Assembly (NCBI GenBank): GCA_013202335.1
Contig: JABMQR010000278.1
Location: 1-64,000 of the forward strand
DNA: 64,000 nucleotides
Source of the DNA: Bacteroidota bacterium
GTDB taxonomy: Bacteria; Spirochaetota; Spirochaetia; JABMQR01
Reading direction: 5' to 3'
Part shown: in pieces, positions 52,072-61,591 of the stretch
Numbering within the stretch: the first letter of the stretch is position 1
Layout of the letters: every line of letters starts with the position of its first letter
Notes under the pieces: model-generated
Databases searched by the model: none
What the model was told of the DNA's origin: nothing
The model's input: only the letters and a program-made list of their open reading frames with translations
Translations under genes and position numbers: made by a program

Positions 52072-53558
52072 ATGAACGGATTATCGGTTATAGATTTACA
52101 GGAGATGATGGGAAACGGTGCATTCTCATCCAAAGAACTTTGTCAGGAGACGTTGGGCAGGATGGCCAGGTTGAATGAACAGGGTCCGGAACTTCATGCA
52201 ATTATTGAAGAAAATCCTGACACCCTCCATATAGCTGCCCAACTTGATATAGAAAGGGAAGAGAAGGGTCCCCGAAGCCTGCTGCATGGAATTCCTGTTG
52301 TGTTAAAAGATAACATAAATACCGCTGATGCTATGCAGACTACTGCTGGTTCTCTGGCTCTGTTTGGAAAACCTGCGGCGCACGATGCTCATATTGTGAA
52401 AAGACTGCGGGTGCTGTACTAGTTGCAAAGGCGAATCTTAGTGAGTGGGCAAACTTCCGATCAACTAAATCCTCCAGCGGGTGGAGCAGTCGAGGCAGAC
52501 AATGCCGAAATCCTTATGATCCAACCAGAAGCCCCTGTGGTTCCAGTTCTGGTTCAGCTGTTTCTGTTGCAGCCGGGATGGTTCCTCTTGCAGTGGGGAC
52601 TGAGACTGACGGTTCAATTATTTGCCCCGCTTCTATGAATTCAATTGTCGGAATTAAGCCGACTATGGGACGGGTGAGCAGATCAGGAATAATTCCAATT
52701 GCTTTTTCGCAGGATACTGCCGGTCCTATGGCCATACATGTTGCGGATGCGGCAATTTTATTGGATGTATTATCCGGTTATGATTCACAAGATAGTATGA
52801 CCGATCGGTTTATTAAAGTCGCGAATGGTGGGAAGATACTACAGGAGTCGTTAACTCGTGATCTTAAGGTTACAGGGCTGCAAGGCAGAAGAATCGGGGT
52901 TCCCAGACATCTTTGCGGCTTTGACCCGCGCGTTGATATTGTGTTTGAGCAACATATCAGGATGATGGAAAAAGCAGGAGCCGAAATTGTTGAAAATAGT
53001 ACAATCCCGGAAGTTGATTCGTATGATTCAGCTGAACTGATAGTTCTTCTCTATGAATTTAAACACTACCTGAACAGTTACTTAAAAGAGCGTGGAGATA
53101 CAATCAACATTCACTCACTGGAAGAATTAATCTCTTTTAACAGTGAACATTCTGAAAAAGTAATGCCGCATTTTGGACAGGAACTATTAGTACAAGCACA
53201 GGAGAAGGGTACGTTACAAGAAGAAGAGTATCTTTCAGCTATACAAACTTGTCGAATGAAAGCCGGTGAGCAGGGGCTGCAGGAAGTGTTCAATGAACAT
53301 GATTTGGATGCACTTGTGGTGCCGTCAAATGGACCCGCCTGGAAAATTGATCATGTGAATGGTGATCGGTATACCGGAGGGAATTCCAGTCCAGCTGCAG
53401 TTTCCGGGTATCCATCGGTTACAATCCCGGCAGGATATGTACAGGGACTTCCCGTAGGGACAACATTTATTGGGAAACCATTCTCGGAAAGGAAGCTGCT
53501 GGCGTGTGCGTATGCACTGGAGCAGATCTATCCGATAAGGGAAGAACCGGTTTTGTAA
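52072..53558 (+). pseudogene. Amidase-signature hydrolase broken by a frameshift
   Basis: The protein starts MNGLSVIDLQEMM and carries the catalytic lysine in GIPVVLKDNI. At about 52402-52410 the frame is lost (KRLRVLY, then stop at 52420-52422). The correct protein continues one frame over with GAVLVAKANLSEWANFRS, the cis-Ser loop CGSSSGSAVS, nucleophile region GTETDGSIICPAS and an intact end. Reassembled length is about 497, normal for amidases. The junction fits a 7-base deletion between two GCGGG repeats, or a sequencing error. Regulated by the structured leader upstream. Downstream frame has no ribosome site of its own. Confidence 0.85.
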
Positions 53559-53566
53559 TATGATGA

Positions 53567-54337
53567 TTACTGAAGACGGGAAAAGGGACCACGTTTTTGC
53601 CGGTACTCTCCCGGTGTCATTCCCGTATGTTGTTTAAAAGATCTGGAAAAACTCTCCGGGCTGCCGAAACCGCAGGTGAACCCAATAGCTTTAACCAGCT
53701 TTCCGGTAGAAGCCAGCAGTAACTTAGCTTTCTGCATCTTTAAATCCAGTACATGCTGATAGGGTGGAATTCCCATATGTTTCATAAAAAGCTGATGCAG
53801 ATACGGGACACTTATTTCTGCATTTTCAGCCAATGTCTCCACAGTTACTTCTGCAAGTTCAGCCCGTTCCAGATAAGCCCGAACACTTTTAAGTTGGGCT
53901 GGTATTTGCAAATCCCTAACCTGCGGCTGGTATAAATAAGCTTTCCATCGAAGGTAAGAGTGGCAGTAGTCGCCAAGCCATTCCAGCGAAATACCATCTG
54001 TATTATACAGCCTGAGGCAGTCCCGGCAGAAGTGGACAACTTCGGAAGGTTCATCCCAGAAGGTGAAGTGCGGGACTGGTCTGGAATCAGCATTTTCTGT
54101 TTGAAAGAGGAAGGTGATACAACTGTACGTATTTTCAATGTTGTTTCGAAAAACTGTCTTTTCTCCGGGAATGTGCCAAAAAACAGAACCGCATGGCCGG
54201 TATAGGTCAACTCCTTCAGCCTCGAACCTTACCTCGCCGCCGATAATCACTTCAACAAGTTGGTGTCCATCCGGAATAATACGTGGGGTGACTTTCTGCG
54301 GAGGTGCCTGATACCAGCTGATATGCTCAAGTTTCAC
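53567..54337 (-). CDS. AraC-family transcriptional regulator
   Basis: 256 residues. An N-terminal cupin-like sensor (HQLVEVIIGGEVRFEAEG, then GSVFWHIPGEKTVFR) is followed by two helix-turn-helix motifs: TVETLAENAEISVPYLHQLF near residue 160 and IGFTCGFGSPESFSRSFKQH near 215, then TPGEYRQ. Divergent from the isomerase and dehydrogenase genes, which it probably activates in response to a sugar. Converges closely on the amidase remnant. Confidence 0.9.
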   Translation of the reverse strand: MKLEHISWYQAPPQKVTPRIIPDGHQLVEVIIGGEVRFEAEGVDLYRPCGSVFWHIPGEKTVFRNNIENTYSCITFLFQTENADSRPVPHFTFWDEPSEVVHFCRDCLRLYNTDGISLEWLGDYCHSYLRWKAYLYQPQVRDLQIPAQLKSVRAYLERAELAEVTVETLAENAEISVPYLHQLFMKHMGIPPYQHVLDLKMQKAKLLLASTGKLVKAIGFTCGFGSPESFSRSFKQHTGMTPGEYRQKRGPFSRLQ

Positions 54338-54407
54338 CTTTTCCTCACTGTATATAAATAATCAGCAGAATAGAGAAAATATCAATCAATAATAAAAAAA
54401 GTACTGT

Positions 54408-54413
54408 TATAAT
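54408..54413 (+). promoter_or_regulatory. -10 box for the isomerase-dehydrogenase pair
   Basis: TATAAT 35 bases before the start codon, with no clear -35 box. That is the usual picture for a promoter needing an AraC-type activator, here the divergent regulator. Confidence 0.45.
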
Positions 54414-54447
54414 CGAATATAACATAGAATAAGTCAAGGAGTTACTT

Positions 54448-55203
54448 ATGAAACCAATATCACTACAATTATACACGCTTCGCGAGGATTCACAAAAGGA
54501 TTTTAGAAAAGTTCTGGAACAGGTTGCTGGCATAGGATTTAAAGGGGTGGAGCCGGCAGGTTTGTACGGTATGACTCCGCGGGAATTTCGTGCATTGGTA
54601 AACGATCTTGGCATGACTGTATCCTCAAGTCATGGACCATGGGCTTCACCGGATAATCTGCAGGAAGTAATAGATACTGCGGGAGATCTTGGAACTAACC
54701 TGGTATCCAGCGGTTTTGGCCCTGAGGCCTTTTCAACTATGGGTGCAATACAAAAAACGGCCGATATGGTAAACAGTATGTATGAAACATTGTCTGGTGC
54801 AGGCCTTACACTGTTTTTACACAATCATTGGTGGGAGTTTGAGGAAATTGAAAGGGATCTTGCATTTCGTCATCTGGCTAATCTTTGTTCAGGGGTTCAA
54901 TTTGAGATTGATACCTATTGGGCTGCGAATTTCGGTAAAGTGGATCCGGTTGCGATTGTCAAAGAGTATGCCGACAGAGCTCCGCTTCTCCATATAAAAG
55001 ATGGACCTTTGGTGAAAGAGGAACTGCAGCTTCCTCTTGGGCGTGGCAAAATGGATGTGCCTGCTGTTATTGCCGCTGCGAACTCTGCAGTACTTCAGTG
55101 GCTTGTGGTAGAATTAGATAATTATAATGGTGAAATGGTATCTGCTGTGGAAGAAAGTTATACATATTTGATTGAGAACAGGCTCGGAATGGGGAGAAAA
55201 TGA
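54448..55203 (+). CDS. Sugar phosphate isomerase/epimerase-type TIM-barrel protein
   Basis: 251 residues. ISLQLYTLREDSQKDFRKVL, GFKGVEPAG, FLHNHWWEFEE with conserved metal ligands, FEIDTYWAA, and HIKDGP are typical of the xylose-isomerase-like TIM-barrel group. AAGGAG precedes the ATG. Coupled by a four-base overlap to a Gfo/Idh dehydrogenase, a common pair in catabolism of rare sugars or inositol. Substrate unknown. Confidence 0.85.
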   Translation: MKPISLQLYTLREDSQKDFRKVLEQVAGIGFKGVEPAGLYGMTPREFRALVNDLGMTVSSSHGPWASPDNLQEVIDTAGDLGTNLVSSGFGPEAFSTMGAIQKTADMVNSMYETLSGAGLTLFLHNHWWEFEEIERDLAFRHLANLCSGVQFEIDTYWAANFGKVDPVAIVKEYADRAPLLHIKDGPLVKEELQLPLGRGKMDVPAVIAAANSAVLQWLVVELDNYNGEMVSAVEESYTYLIENRLGMGRK

Positions 55204-56291
55204 TGAAAGTTGGAATTATTGGATGCGGTAATATCAGCCAGGCATATTTTAACGGAATAAAACGGTTCAGGAATCTAGAACTTGCAGGCTGCGCAGATAT
55301 TAATATGTCTGCTGCTGAATTGAAGGCTGAGGAGAATGATACTCAGGCAATGTCTGTTGAAGAACTTCTGGCCAAACCGGATGTTGATATTGTAGTTAAC
55401 CTGACTGTGCCGGCGGTACACGCAGAAGTCTCTTTGCAGATTCTGGCGGCCGGAAAACATGTGCATTCGGAAAAGCCGCTTGCAGTAGTACTGGAAGACG
55501 GCGAGAAAATCCTGCAGGCAGCAGAAGAGCAGGGGCTTAGAGTAAGTTGTGCTCCTGATACCTTTTTGGGTGCGGGATTGCAGACCTGCCGCAAACTGAT
55601 TGATGATAACTGGATTGGGAACCCGATTAGCGGGACAGCGTTTATGATGAGTAAGGGGCCGGAAAGCTGGCATCCAAATCCATTTTTCTTCTATCAGAAG
55701 GGAGCCGGCCCAATGTTTGATGTGGGACCCTATTATATCACCGCACTGGTGTATCTTCTGGGACCGGTAAGACGAATTGCAGGCATTACTACGACAGGTT
55801 TTTCTGAAAGGATTGCAGGTGATGAAGGTATTCGGGGGACACGTATACCGGTAGAAACACCGACACATGTATCCGGGGTTCTTGAGTTTCATAGCGGAAC
55901 TTCTGTAACAGTGGTTATGAGTTTTGATGTCTGTGCGCACGGGCATAGTCCAATTGAGCTGTATGGTACGCTTGGGAGCCTGAAAGTACCGGATCCAAAT
56001 ACTTTTGGCGGGACACCTCAATTATTTACTCCAAATTCAGGAGAATGGAATAATATCAGCCTGACACATAATTACAGCGATAATTCCCGCGGAATTTCGG
56101 TATCGGATTTAGCTGCTTCCATCGAGCAGGACCGGGAGCATAGATGCAGCGGAAAACTTGCGTACCATGTACTGGAAGTAATGCATGCCTTTGAAAAATC
56201 TTCGATAAGCGGTAAGCATGTAGAACTTGAAAGCACTTGTGAAAGACCTTCGCCGCTACCGCAGGGTTTACTTGATGGGTTTGTTGACTGA
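55200..56291 (+). CDS. Gfo/Idh/MocA-family oxidoreductase
   Basis: 363 residues (or one less if the second ATG is used). GIIGCGNISQAYF binds NAD(P), EKPLAV carries the conserved lysine near residue 95, and DVGPYYITALVYLLG has the catalytic-region Asp and following Tyr. Family members oxidise or reduce sugar hydroxyls. Works with the isomerase upstream under the AraC-type regulator. Confidence 0.88.
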   Translation: MMKVGIIGCGNISQAYFNGIKRFRNLELAGCADINMSAAELKAEENDTQAMSVEELLAKPDVDIVVNLTVPAVHAEVSLQILAAGKHVHSEKPLAVVLEDGEKILQAAEEQGLRVSCAPDTFLGAGLQTCRKLIDDNWIGNPISGTAFMMSKGPESWHPNPFFFYQKGAGPMFDVGPYYITALVYLLGPVRRIAGITTTGFSERIAGDEGIRGTRIPVETPTHVSGVLEFHSGTSVTVVMSFDVCAHGHSPIELYGTLGSLKVPDPNTFGGTPQLFTPNSGEWNNISLTHNYSDNSRGISVSDLAASIEQDREHRCSGKLAYHVLEVMHAFEKSSISGKHVELESTCERPSPLPQGLLDGFVD

Positions 56292-56543
56292 GATTTTCTT
56301 TCTTAGATTATTTTGCTATACCTATAAATCAGTATGAAAAAATACCTAATAGTAGGAATTTCGAATAATTGGATTGCAGGTTACTATAAGTTCAGGTGAA
56401 AGGATAATCTAATAATTTAGCTATTAATAAAGATGAGTTTTAACATATAGTTCCCGGAAACGGGAATACGTAAGTTTTTACAAATTGTTAGTTTTGATCA
56501 TTGAGTTACCCTTAAGATTCTGATCTTTTTGCCTTGATGTTTT

Positions 56544-56572
56544 CAGCCCGGGACCCATCCCGGGCTGTTTAA
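56544..56572 (+). terminator. Intrinsic terminator of the AraC-controlled pair
   Basis: CAGCCCGGGA and TCCCGGGCTG are exact 10-base arms with loop CCCA, followed by TTTAATT. It stands about 250 bases after the dehydrogenase stop. The 56292-56543 stretch in front of it is AT-rich and I see nothing else in it. Confidence 0.7.
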
Positions 56573-56585
56573 TTATCACAAGGAT

Positions 56586-56914
56586 GAGGCGCTTTCAAAA
56601 ATACCTATTTTTGATAAATCCAAATCTTTGATTTGGATCAGCTACCTCGGAATAAGATGCAAAGCATCTTATTCTTAAAAGTATGCATAGCATACTTCGA
56701 TTTGTGAAGTTTTCTGAAGTTATGTAATTACATTATACATAACAAGTTAAATCATTCATCAGAAAACTTCATATGCAAATCTAAGATTTGAATCAGGCTA
56801 CTTTCCTTTAAAACGAAGTTTCGTTAATAACGAAACTTTTAAGAATAAAATGTGTAACATTTTATTCCATGATCCAAATCTTTGATTTGGTTTTTTGATT
56901 TTTGAAATTGCCTC
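56586..56914. repeat. 329-base nested palindrome built of tri-loop hairpins
   Basis: Ends are inverted: GAGGC..TTTCAAAAAT at the left, its complement ATTTTTGAAA..GCCTC at the right. Mirror-placed hairpins follow: ATCCAAATC-TTT-GATTTGG (56618 and 56872), GAATAAGATGC-AAA-GCATCTTATTC (56650) opposite GAATAAAATGT-GTA-ACATTTTATTC (56843), and AAGTATGC-ATA-GCATACTT (56679). The centre is GAAGTTTTCTGA (56706) with TCAGAAAACTTC (56759). No open frame of note. The element ends four bases before the stop of the downstream minus-strand gene. Confidence 0.9.
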
Positions 56915-56917
56915 GGA

Positions 56918-58111
56918 TTACTGCAATTTTTTAATTTCTTTAATTAATACATTATCTGCCGGATCTTCGGGGTTTAGTTTACATATATTCAGCAGTACCC
57001 ATTCCCGTCCCTTTTCGGCCACGGCTTCAAGCAGCCGCTCATCTTCAGGAAATAATAATCCCGACTCGTCTTTTGCCTGGAAGCGCAGTCCTGCATGGAA
57101 CACATCAATAATTGCATCATAAGGGAGTTCGTGTCTTATGCATAGTTTAGCTGCACCCAATACGCGATCGTCTCTATAGAGCTTTCTAGGGAGATCCCGA
57201 CCCACCCTGAATATCGTGTCACCAAGAGCTTTGTTCATAAATCGTTCTAAAAGATCCTCTATGTGCTCCTGTAATGAAGCATTTGTGAAGACTCCGGGGT
57301 ACTCTTTCAATAGAGTTGCAGCTGACTGCATCATTGCTGCCTGAACGTGATTAAAGATTTTCTTATCTGCCAGCACCTCATATAGATAGACTGCATTCGG
57401 CATTGCTTCATTCCCGAAGTATGATACGGCAGCATGACCCAGGTTGTGGATGCAGAGCTTTCTGTCTACATACGCTGCGATAGAATCTACTGCTTTTATC
57501 TCTGGAATGTCCGGAATATCTCCGATGAATGCTTTTTTATCCAAAATTAAGTTATTATACTCTTCTGAATAGACAATAGTAGGATTTTCTTTAACAACTT
57601 CCAGCGGCATTATCGGTACCATTTTCCCGATACTCGTCTCAATAACTCCGACATATGTTTCCAGTGGAAAATCTCCCGGTAGATGCGGGTTTAAAGCGTT
57701 TTTAAAAAACTCAGCACCGTTATGCAGGTTTTCAGCAAGTATAATATTAATCGGTTTTCCGGGATATGCTTTCAATCGCTCTATTAAACCGGCTGCTATG
57801 GTGGATGCAATAATAGGGAGAACATTTTTACCTACAGAAGTAGCTATTATATCAGCCTTTTTAACCAAATTTATTACTTCTTCAAGATTTTGACTGTGAA
57901 CACCCCTGGCGTTGGGCACTTCAATAAGCCTATCCGGAACACTATTTTTTTTAATTACTACGGTATATTTTCCCTCTTTGTTAAGCGTATCAATGACGGC
58001 ATTGTTGATATCAACAAATACGGCTTCATAACCATTTGTGCCGAATACACGCCCGATGAAGGATCTTCCAATATTACCGGCACCAAACTGAACAAGTATC
58101 TTTTTTTTCAT
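56918..58111 (-). CDS. Mannitol-1-phosphate 5-dehydrogenase-like protein
   Basis: 397 residues. VQFGAGNIGRSFIGRVF binds NAD at the N-terminus, AENLHNGAEFFKNAL and the later RKLCIHNLGHAAVSYFG with the active-site lysine-histidine region mark the long-chain mannitol dehydrogenase family (MtlD type, about 380-400 residues). AAGGGG precedes the ATG. No PTS mannitol genes are near. It is divergent from the DeoR regulator, which probably controls it. Substrate may be another polyol phosphate. Confidence 0.85.
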   Translation of the reverse strand: MKKKILVQFGAGNIGRSFIGRVFGTNGYEAVFVDINNAVIDTLNKEGKYTVVIKKNSVPDRLIEVPNARGVHSQNLEEVINLVKKADIIATSVGKNVLPIIASTIAAGLIERLKAYPGKPINIILAENLHNGAEFFKNALNPHLPGDFPLETYVGVIETSIGKMVPIMPLEVVKENPTIVYSEEYNNLILDKKAFIGDIPDIPEIKAVDSIAAYVDRKLCIHNLGHAAVSYFGNEAMPNAVYLYEVLADKKIFNHVQAAMMQSAATLLKEYPGVFTNASLQEHIEDLLERFMNKALGDTIFRVGRDLPRKLYRDDRVLGAAKLCIRHELPYDAIIDVFHAGLRFQAKDESGLLFPEDERLLEAVAEKGREWVLLNICKLNPEDPADNVLIKEIKKLQ

Positions 58112-58134
58112 ATAAACCCCTTGCTAAATCACAA

Positions 58135-58151
58135 ATGTTAGTTTATGTTAG
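58135..58151. promoter_or_regulatory. Direct repeats ATGTTAG, candidate DeoR operator
   Basis: Two exact ATGTTAG units with a 10-base period, followed by GTTTAACA, lie in the divergent space before the DeoR gene. The TGTTA core recalls the sites near the BMC operon. Confidence 0.4.
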
Positions 58152-58225
58152 GTTTAACAAAGAAACAACATCCTTGGAGCAATTTTCTATTATCTTATCA
58201 TAATACTGTATACAGGTTGAGGAAA

Positions 58226-58987
58226 ATGGATCAGGAATTCAGAAAAAAACATATTCTCGAAGAACTTGAGCGAACAGGCAGGGTAAACCTTCAGGAGCTG
58301 GTGAAGTTGTTTCAAACTTCAGAAATGACGGTACGACGTGATTTGACAGAGTTGGAGCGGCAGGGATTTCTTATTCGGAAATATGGCGGAGCAGTAAAAA
58401 CCGAAGCGGTAGATACCCTTTTCAGCTTTAATCGACGGGTTGAGCGAAACAGTGACCAGAAAGAGGCAATCTGCAGGACAGCATCACAGTTTATCGACGA
58501 TGGGGATATTATATTTATAGATTGCGGAACAACTCTGTTTAGACTGGCTCATTTTATTAAAAACAAACGGATTCGTGTTATTACAAACTCCTTACCGGTA
58601 GTCTCTGAACTGCTTAACGATCCTCAGATACGGTTAAGTTTTGTCGGCGGAGATATCGACAGCGATCGACAGGCTTCTTACGGGCGTATAGCAGAGAAAA
58701 TAATTTCAGAATTCAGGGCTGATAAAGCCTTTATAGGTATGGACGGGGTCTCCCTGTCAAACGGCCTCAGCTCATTTGATGAGAAAGAGGGAATGGTTAC
58801 AAAAACGATGGCTGAGAATGCGGAAAAGGTGTATCTATTGTGCGATTCTTCAAAGATAGAGAAAGATTCCTATTTTCGTTTTGCTCCCATCTCACTTATT
58901 AATACCCTGATAACTGACTCAAAAGTAAATAGTCAGCTTATTGGGCTGTATAAAGAAAAAGGTGTGGAAATAATTTCACATGCATAA
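58226..58987 (+). CDS. DeoR-family transcriptional regulator
   Basis: 253 residues from the ATG after GAGGA; the longer frame has no site. The helix-turn-helix (VNLQELVKLFQTSEMTVRRD) and the C-terminal sensor (IFIDCGTTLFRLA, VGGDID, DKAFIGMDG) are typical. Divergent from the mannitol-dehydrogenase-like gene and first in a run of carbohydrate genes that continues to the window end. Probably a repressor sensing a sugar phosphate. Confidence 0.9.
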   Translation: MDQEFRKKHILEELERTGRVNLQELVKLFQTSEMTVRRDLTELERQGFLIRKYGGAVKTEAVDTLFSFNRRVERNSDQKEAICRTASQFIDDGDIIFIDCGTTLFRLAHFIKNKRIRVITNSLPVVSELLNDPQIRLSFVGGDIDSDRQASYGRIAEKIISEFRADKAFIGMDGVSLSNGLSSFDEKEGMVTKTMAENAEKVYLLCDSSKIEKDSYFRFAPISLINTLITDSKVNSQLIGLYKEKGVEIISHA

Positions 58988-59005
58988 CATTATGGAGGAA
59001 CTAGT

Positions 59006-60373
59006 ATGGGTAAAGATTGGTGGAAAGAGAACGCGGAAGGTATTCCGCATTTAGTAACGAATTTACCGGGACCGAAATCAAAGGCAATGCACGAAAGAAC
59101 ATCGAAATACATGCATGGTCTCAGCGGCCAGGTAAAATTATTTCCGGTCTGTTTTGATGAAGGCTATGGAATTACACTGACTGATGTTGACGGGAACAAG
59201 TATCTCGATTTCTCATCAGGTATTTATGTAACTTCTCTTGGTCACTGTCATCCGAAAATTTCCGATGCAATAGCTTATTGGGCTAAAAGATTGATGAATG
59301 CACACGATTTTACCACACCGGTAAAAGAGAAATTAATGGAAAAAATGGCAGATGTTCTTCCTGCAAAGCTTAATGCCATTCAGCTCTATAGTGACGGAAC
59401 CGCTGCAGTTGAAGCTGGTCTAAGAGCAGCCCGTGCAATATCAGGTAAACATGAATTTATCTCCTGCTTTCGTGATTTCCACGGAAAAACAATGGGTGCA
59501 GTCAGCTGTGCGCAGATGGTACGGGGTGATGTGCTGAGTTATGGTCCCACAAGGGCTCCCGGATTCTATATGGTTCCCAGACCAAATCCATATAGACCTA
59601 CTTTTTCAAAACCGGACGGAACTATCGACACTGATCGTTATATTGAGTTTTATGAAGAATTTATCCAGGAAGCGACAGTTGGAAATATTGCGGCATTTGT
59701 TCTTGAACCTGTTCAGGGATGGGGCGGATCAATCTTTCCACCCGATGACTTTTTCCCGAAATTACGGGTACTTTGTGACAAACATGAAATTCTCCTGATG
59801 GATGATGAAGTGCTTGCTGGAATGGGACGTACCGGAGAATGGCTGACTATGAACCATTGGGACGTTGTACCTGATATCGTAACCTTTGGTAAATCATTTG
59901 GAAACGGATTTCCCGTAACGGCAATGGTAGTAAGTGAAGAGAATGCCGGTGCTCTTGATAAAATTTCAGCTTCTTCCAGCTACGGTGGAAACCCGATGGC
60001 TTGTGCTGCTGCGTTAGCTTCGATTGAAGTTATTGAAGAAGAAGATCTCCTTAACAATGCAACCCGTGTTGGTAACTATTTCATGAAACGAATGAATGAA
60101 ATGAAAGAAAATCACCCAATTATCGGTGATGTTAAGGGTAAGGGAATGCTTCTTGGAATCGAGTTAGTAAAAGACAAAGCTACAAAAGAACCCTTTGAAG
60201 AGGCTGGTAAACTGGTATACCAGAAAGCCTTCCAGAAAGGCCTGGCGTGGATTCCTGCCGGACATATTCTCCGCATGTCTCCTCCTATTATTATGGATGA
60301 AAAGTATGCCGAGATGGGTCTGCAGATGATTGAAGAGTCTATTACTGAAGTTGAGAAGGAATTCGGGTATTAA
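59006..60373 (+). CDS. Class-III PLP-dependent aminotransferase
   Basis: 455 residues. LDFSSGIYVTSLGHCHPKI near residue 70, the Asp in LLMDDEVLAGMGRTGEW, and the PLP lysine in FGKSFGNGFP, then SSYGGNPMACAAALA, are complete. The family includes 4-aminobutyrate, acetylornithine and amino-sugar aminotransferases. GGAGG precedes the ATG. Three bases upstream of a Gfo/Idh dehydrogenase gene, so together they could swap an amino group for a hydroxyl on a sugar or cyclitol. Substrate unknown. Confidence 0.9.
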   Translation: MGKDWWKENAEGIPHLVTNLPGPKSKAMHERTSKYMHGLSGQVKLFPVCFDEGYGITLTDVDGNKYLDFSSGIYVTSLGHCHPKISDAIAYWAKRLMNAHDFTTPVKEKLMEKMADVLPAKLNAIQLYSDGTAAVEAGLRAARAISGKHEFISCFRDFHGKTMGAVSCAQMVRGDVLSYGPTRAPGFYMVPRPNPYRPTFSKPDGTIDTDRYIEFYEEFIQEATVGNIAAFVLEPVQGWGGSIFPPDDFFPKLRVLCDKHEILLMDDEVLAGMGRTGEWLTMNHWDVVPDIVTFGKSFGNGFPVTAMVVSEENAGALDKISASSSYGGNPMACAAALASIEVIEEEDLLNNATRVGNYFMKRMNEMKENHPIIGDVKGKGMLLGIELVKDKATKEPFEEAGKLVYQKAFQKGLAWIPAGHILRMSPPIIMDEKYAEMGLQMIEESITEVEKEFGY

Positions 60374-60375
60374 TT

Positions 60376-61527
60376 ATGAGAACGATTAAATTTGGAATAA
60401 TTGGTATTGGATTGATGGGTAGAGAATTTGCCAGCGCGGCAATGCGTTGGCCCCATCTTGCTGATATGGATGTAAAACCGGAAATTGTTGCAATATGCGG
60501 CACCCCTATAACTCCTGAAGAAGAGGCCTGGTATAAAGACGGCTTAGGTACAGTAACACAGGTTACCGAAGATTATAAAGAACTTCTGGCTAATCCTGAG
60601 GTTGAAGCTGTCTATTGTGCTGTTCCTCACTTTTTGCACGAACGTTTCTATATTGATATAATTGAAGCAGGTAAGCACTTTCTCGGTGAGAAGCCGTTTG
60701 GTATTGATTTAGCAGCAAATACGGCAATAAATGAAGCTATTAAACAGAATCCGGATGTGTTTGTACGTTGTTCTTCTGAATTTCCCTTTGCTCCTGCCAT
60801 GCAGCGGCTTTGTGATATGATTGAAGCTGATGAGTTTGGACGTATAATTGAAGTTGAGGCGGGATTTCTGCACTCAAGTGATATGGATGTCAATAAAAAC
60901 ATTAACTGGAAACGTATTATAAAAGCTAACGGTGAGTATGGCTGTATGGGAGATCTTGGGATTCACGTATGCCATGTTCCTTTTAGAGCAGGCTGGATGC
61001 CCAAGAGTGTCAGAGCGGTATTAAGCAATCTTGTTCCTGAACGGCCTAACGGAAAAGGCGGAATGGCCGTATGTGAAACATGGGATAATGCAGTGCTTCT
61101 TTGTGAGTCTGAAGATGCAGCCGGAAATTCGTTTCCGCTTACCTTAAAAACACAAAGAATGGCACCTGGAGAGAAAAACACCTGGTATATAACGATTAAA
61201 GGTATGAAAGGGTCTGCAAAATTTACCACAAAAAACATCAATTCACTTGAATTTATGCGTTATAATGGTGGTGAACAGGCTTGGTGCCGGGAAGACATGG
61301 GGCACGAAACAGCTTTTAAATCCATAACCGGTGGTATATTCGAGACCGGGTTTTCCGATACTATTTTACAGATGTGGGCTGCATTTATGTATGAAATGGT
61401 TCATGGCGAACCAAAGAAAAAATTTGCCGGGTGTGTTACACCTGAAGAGGCCGGAAACAGTCATGCACTGTTCACCGCAGCACTGAATTCCTATAAAAAG
61501 GGTTCAGTGGAAGAAATTTTAGTTTAA
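60376..61527 (+). CDS. Gfo/Idh/MocA-family oxidoreductase
   Basis: 383 residues. IIGIGLMGREF binds NAD(P), GEKPFGID carries the conserved Lys, and GDLGIHVCHVPFRAGW has the catalytic Asp-x3-His. A relatively long C-terminal beta domain (GMKGSAKFTTKN) is typical. Acts with the aminotransferase upstream. An intrinsic terminator follows before the next gene. Confidence 0.88.
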   Translation: MRTIKFGIIGIGLMGREFASAAMRWPHLADMDVKPEIVAICGTPITPEEEAWYKDGLGTVTQVTEDYKELLANPEVEAVYCAVPHFLHERFYIDIIEAGKHFLGEKPFGIDLAANTAINEAIKQNPDVFVRCSSEFPFAPAMQRLCDMIEADEFGRIIEVEAGFLHSSDMDVNKNINWKRIIKANGEYGCMGDLGIHVCHVPFRAGWMPKSVRAVLSNLVPERPNGKGGMAVCETWDNAVLLCESEDAAGNSFPLTLKTQRMAPGEKNTWYITIKGMKGSAKFTTKNINSLEFMRYNGGEQAWCREDMGHETAFKSITGGIFETGFSDTILQMWAAFMYEMVHGEPKKKFAGCVTPEEAGNSHALFTAALNSYKKGSVEEILV

Positions 61528-61539
61528 TAAATTATATAG

Positions 61540-61577
61540 GGATGATTTGGGATACATTCCCGGATCATCCTTTTTTT
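61540..61577 (+). terminator. Intrinsic terminator within the carbohydrate operon
   Basis: GGATGAT..GGGA and TCCC..ATCATCC form a hairpin followed by seven T residues. The T tract ends just before AGAGGA of the ceramidase-like gene, so this is a terminator or attenuator between the genes. Confidence 0.75.
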
Positions 61578-61591
61578 AAAAGAGGATAGTT

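Noticed and set aside
55275..56021. 248-codon minus-strand reading frame
   Set aside because: Antisense to the Gfo/Idh dehydrogenase, cysteine-rich and without motif; a shadow frame.
56586..56914. Insertion-sequence remnant
   Set aside because: There are inverted ends but no transposase fragment and no obvious target duplication; treated as a structured repeat, with a MITE origin possible.
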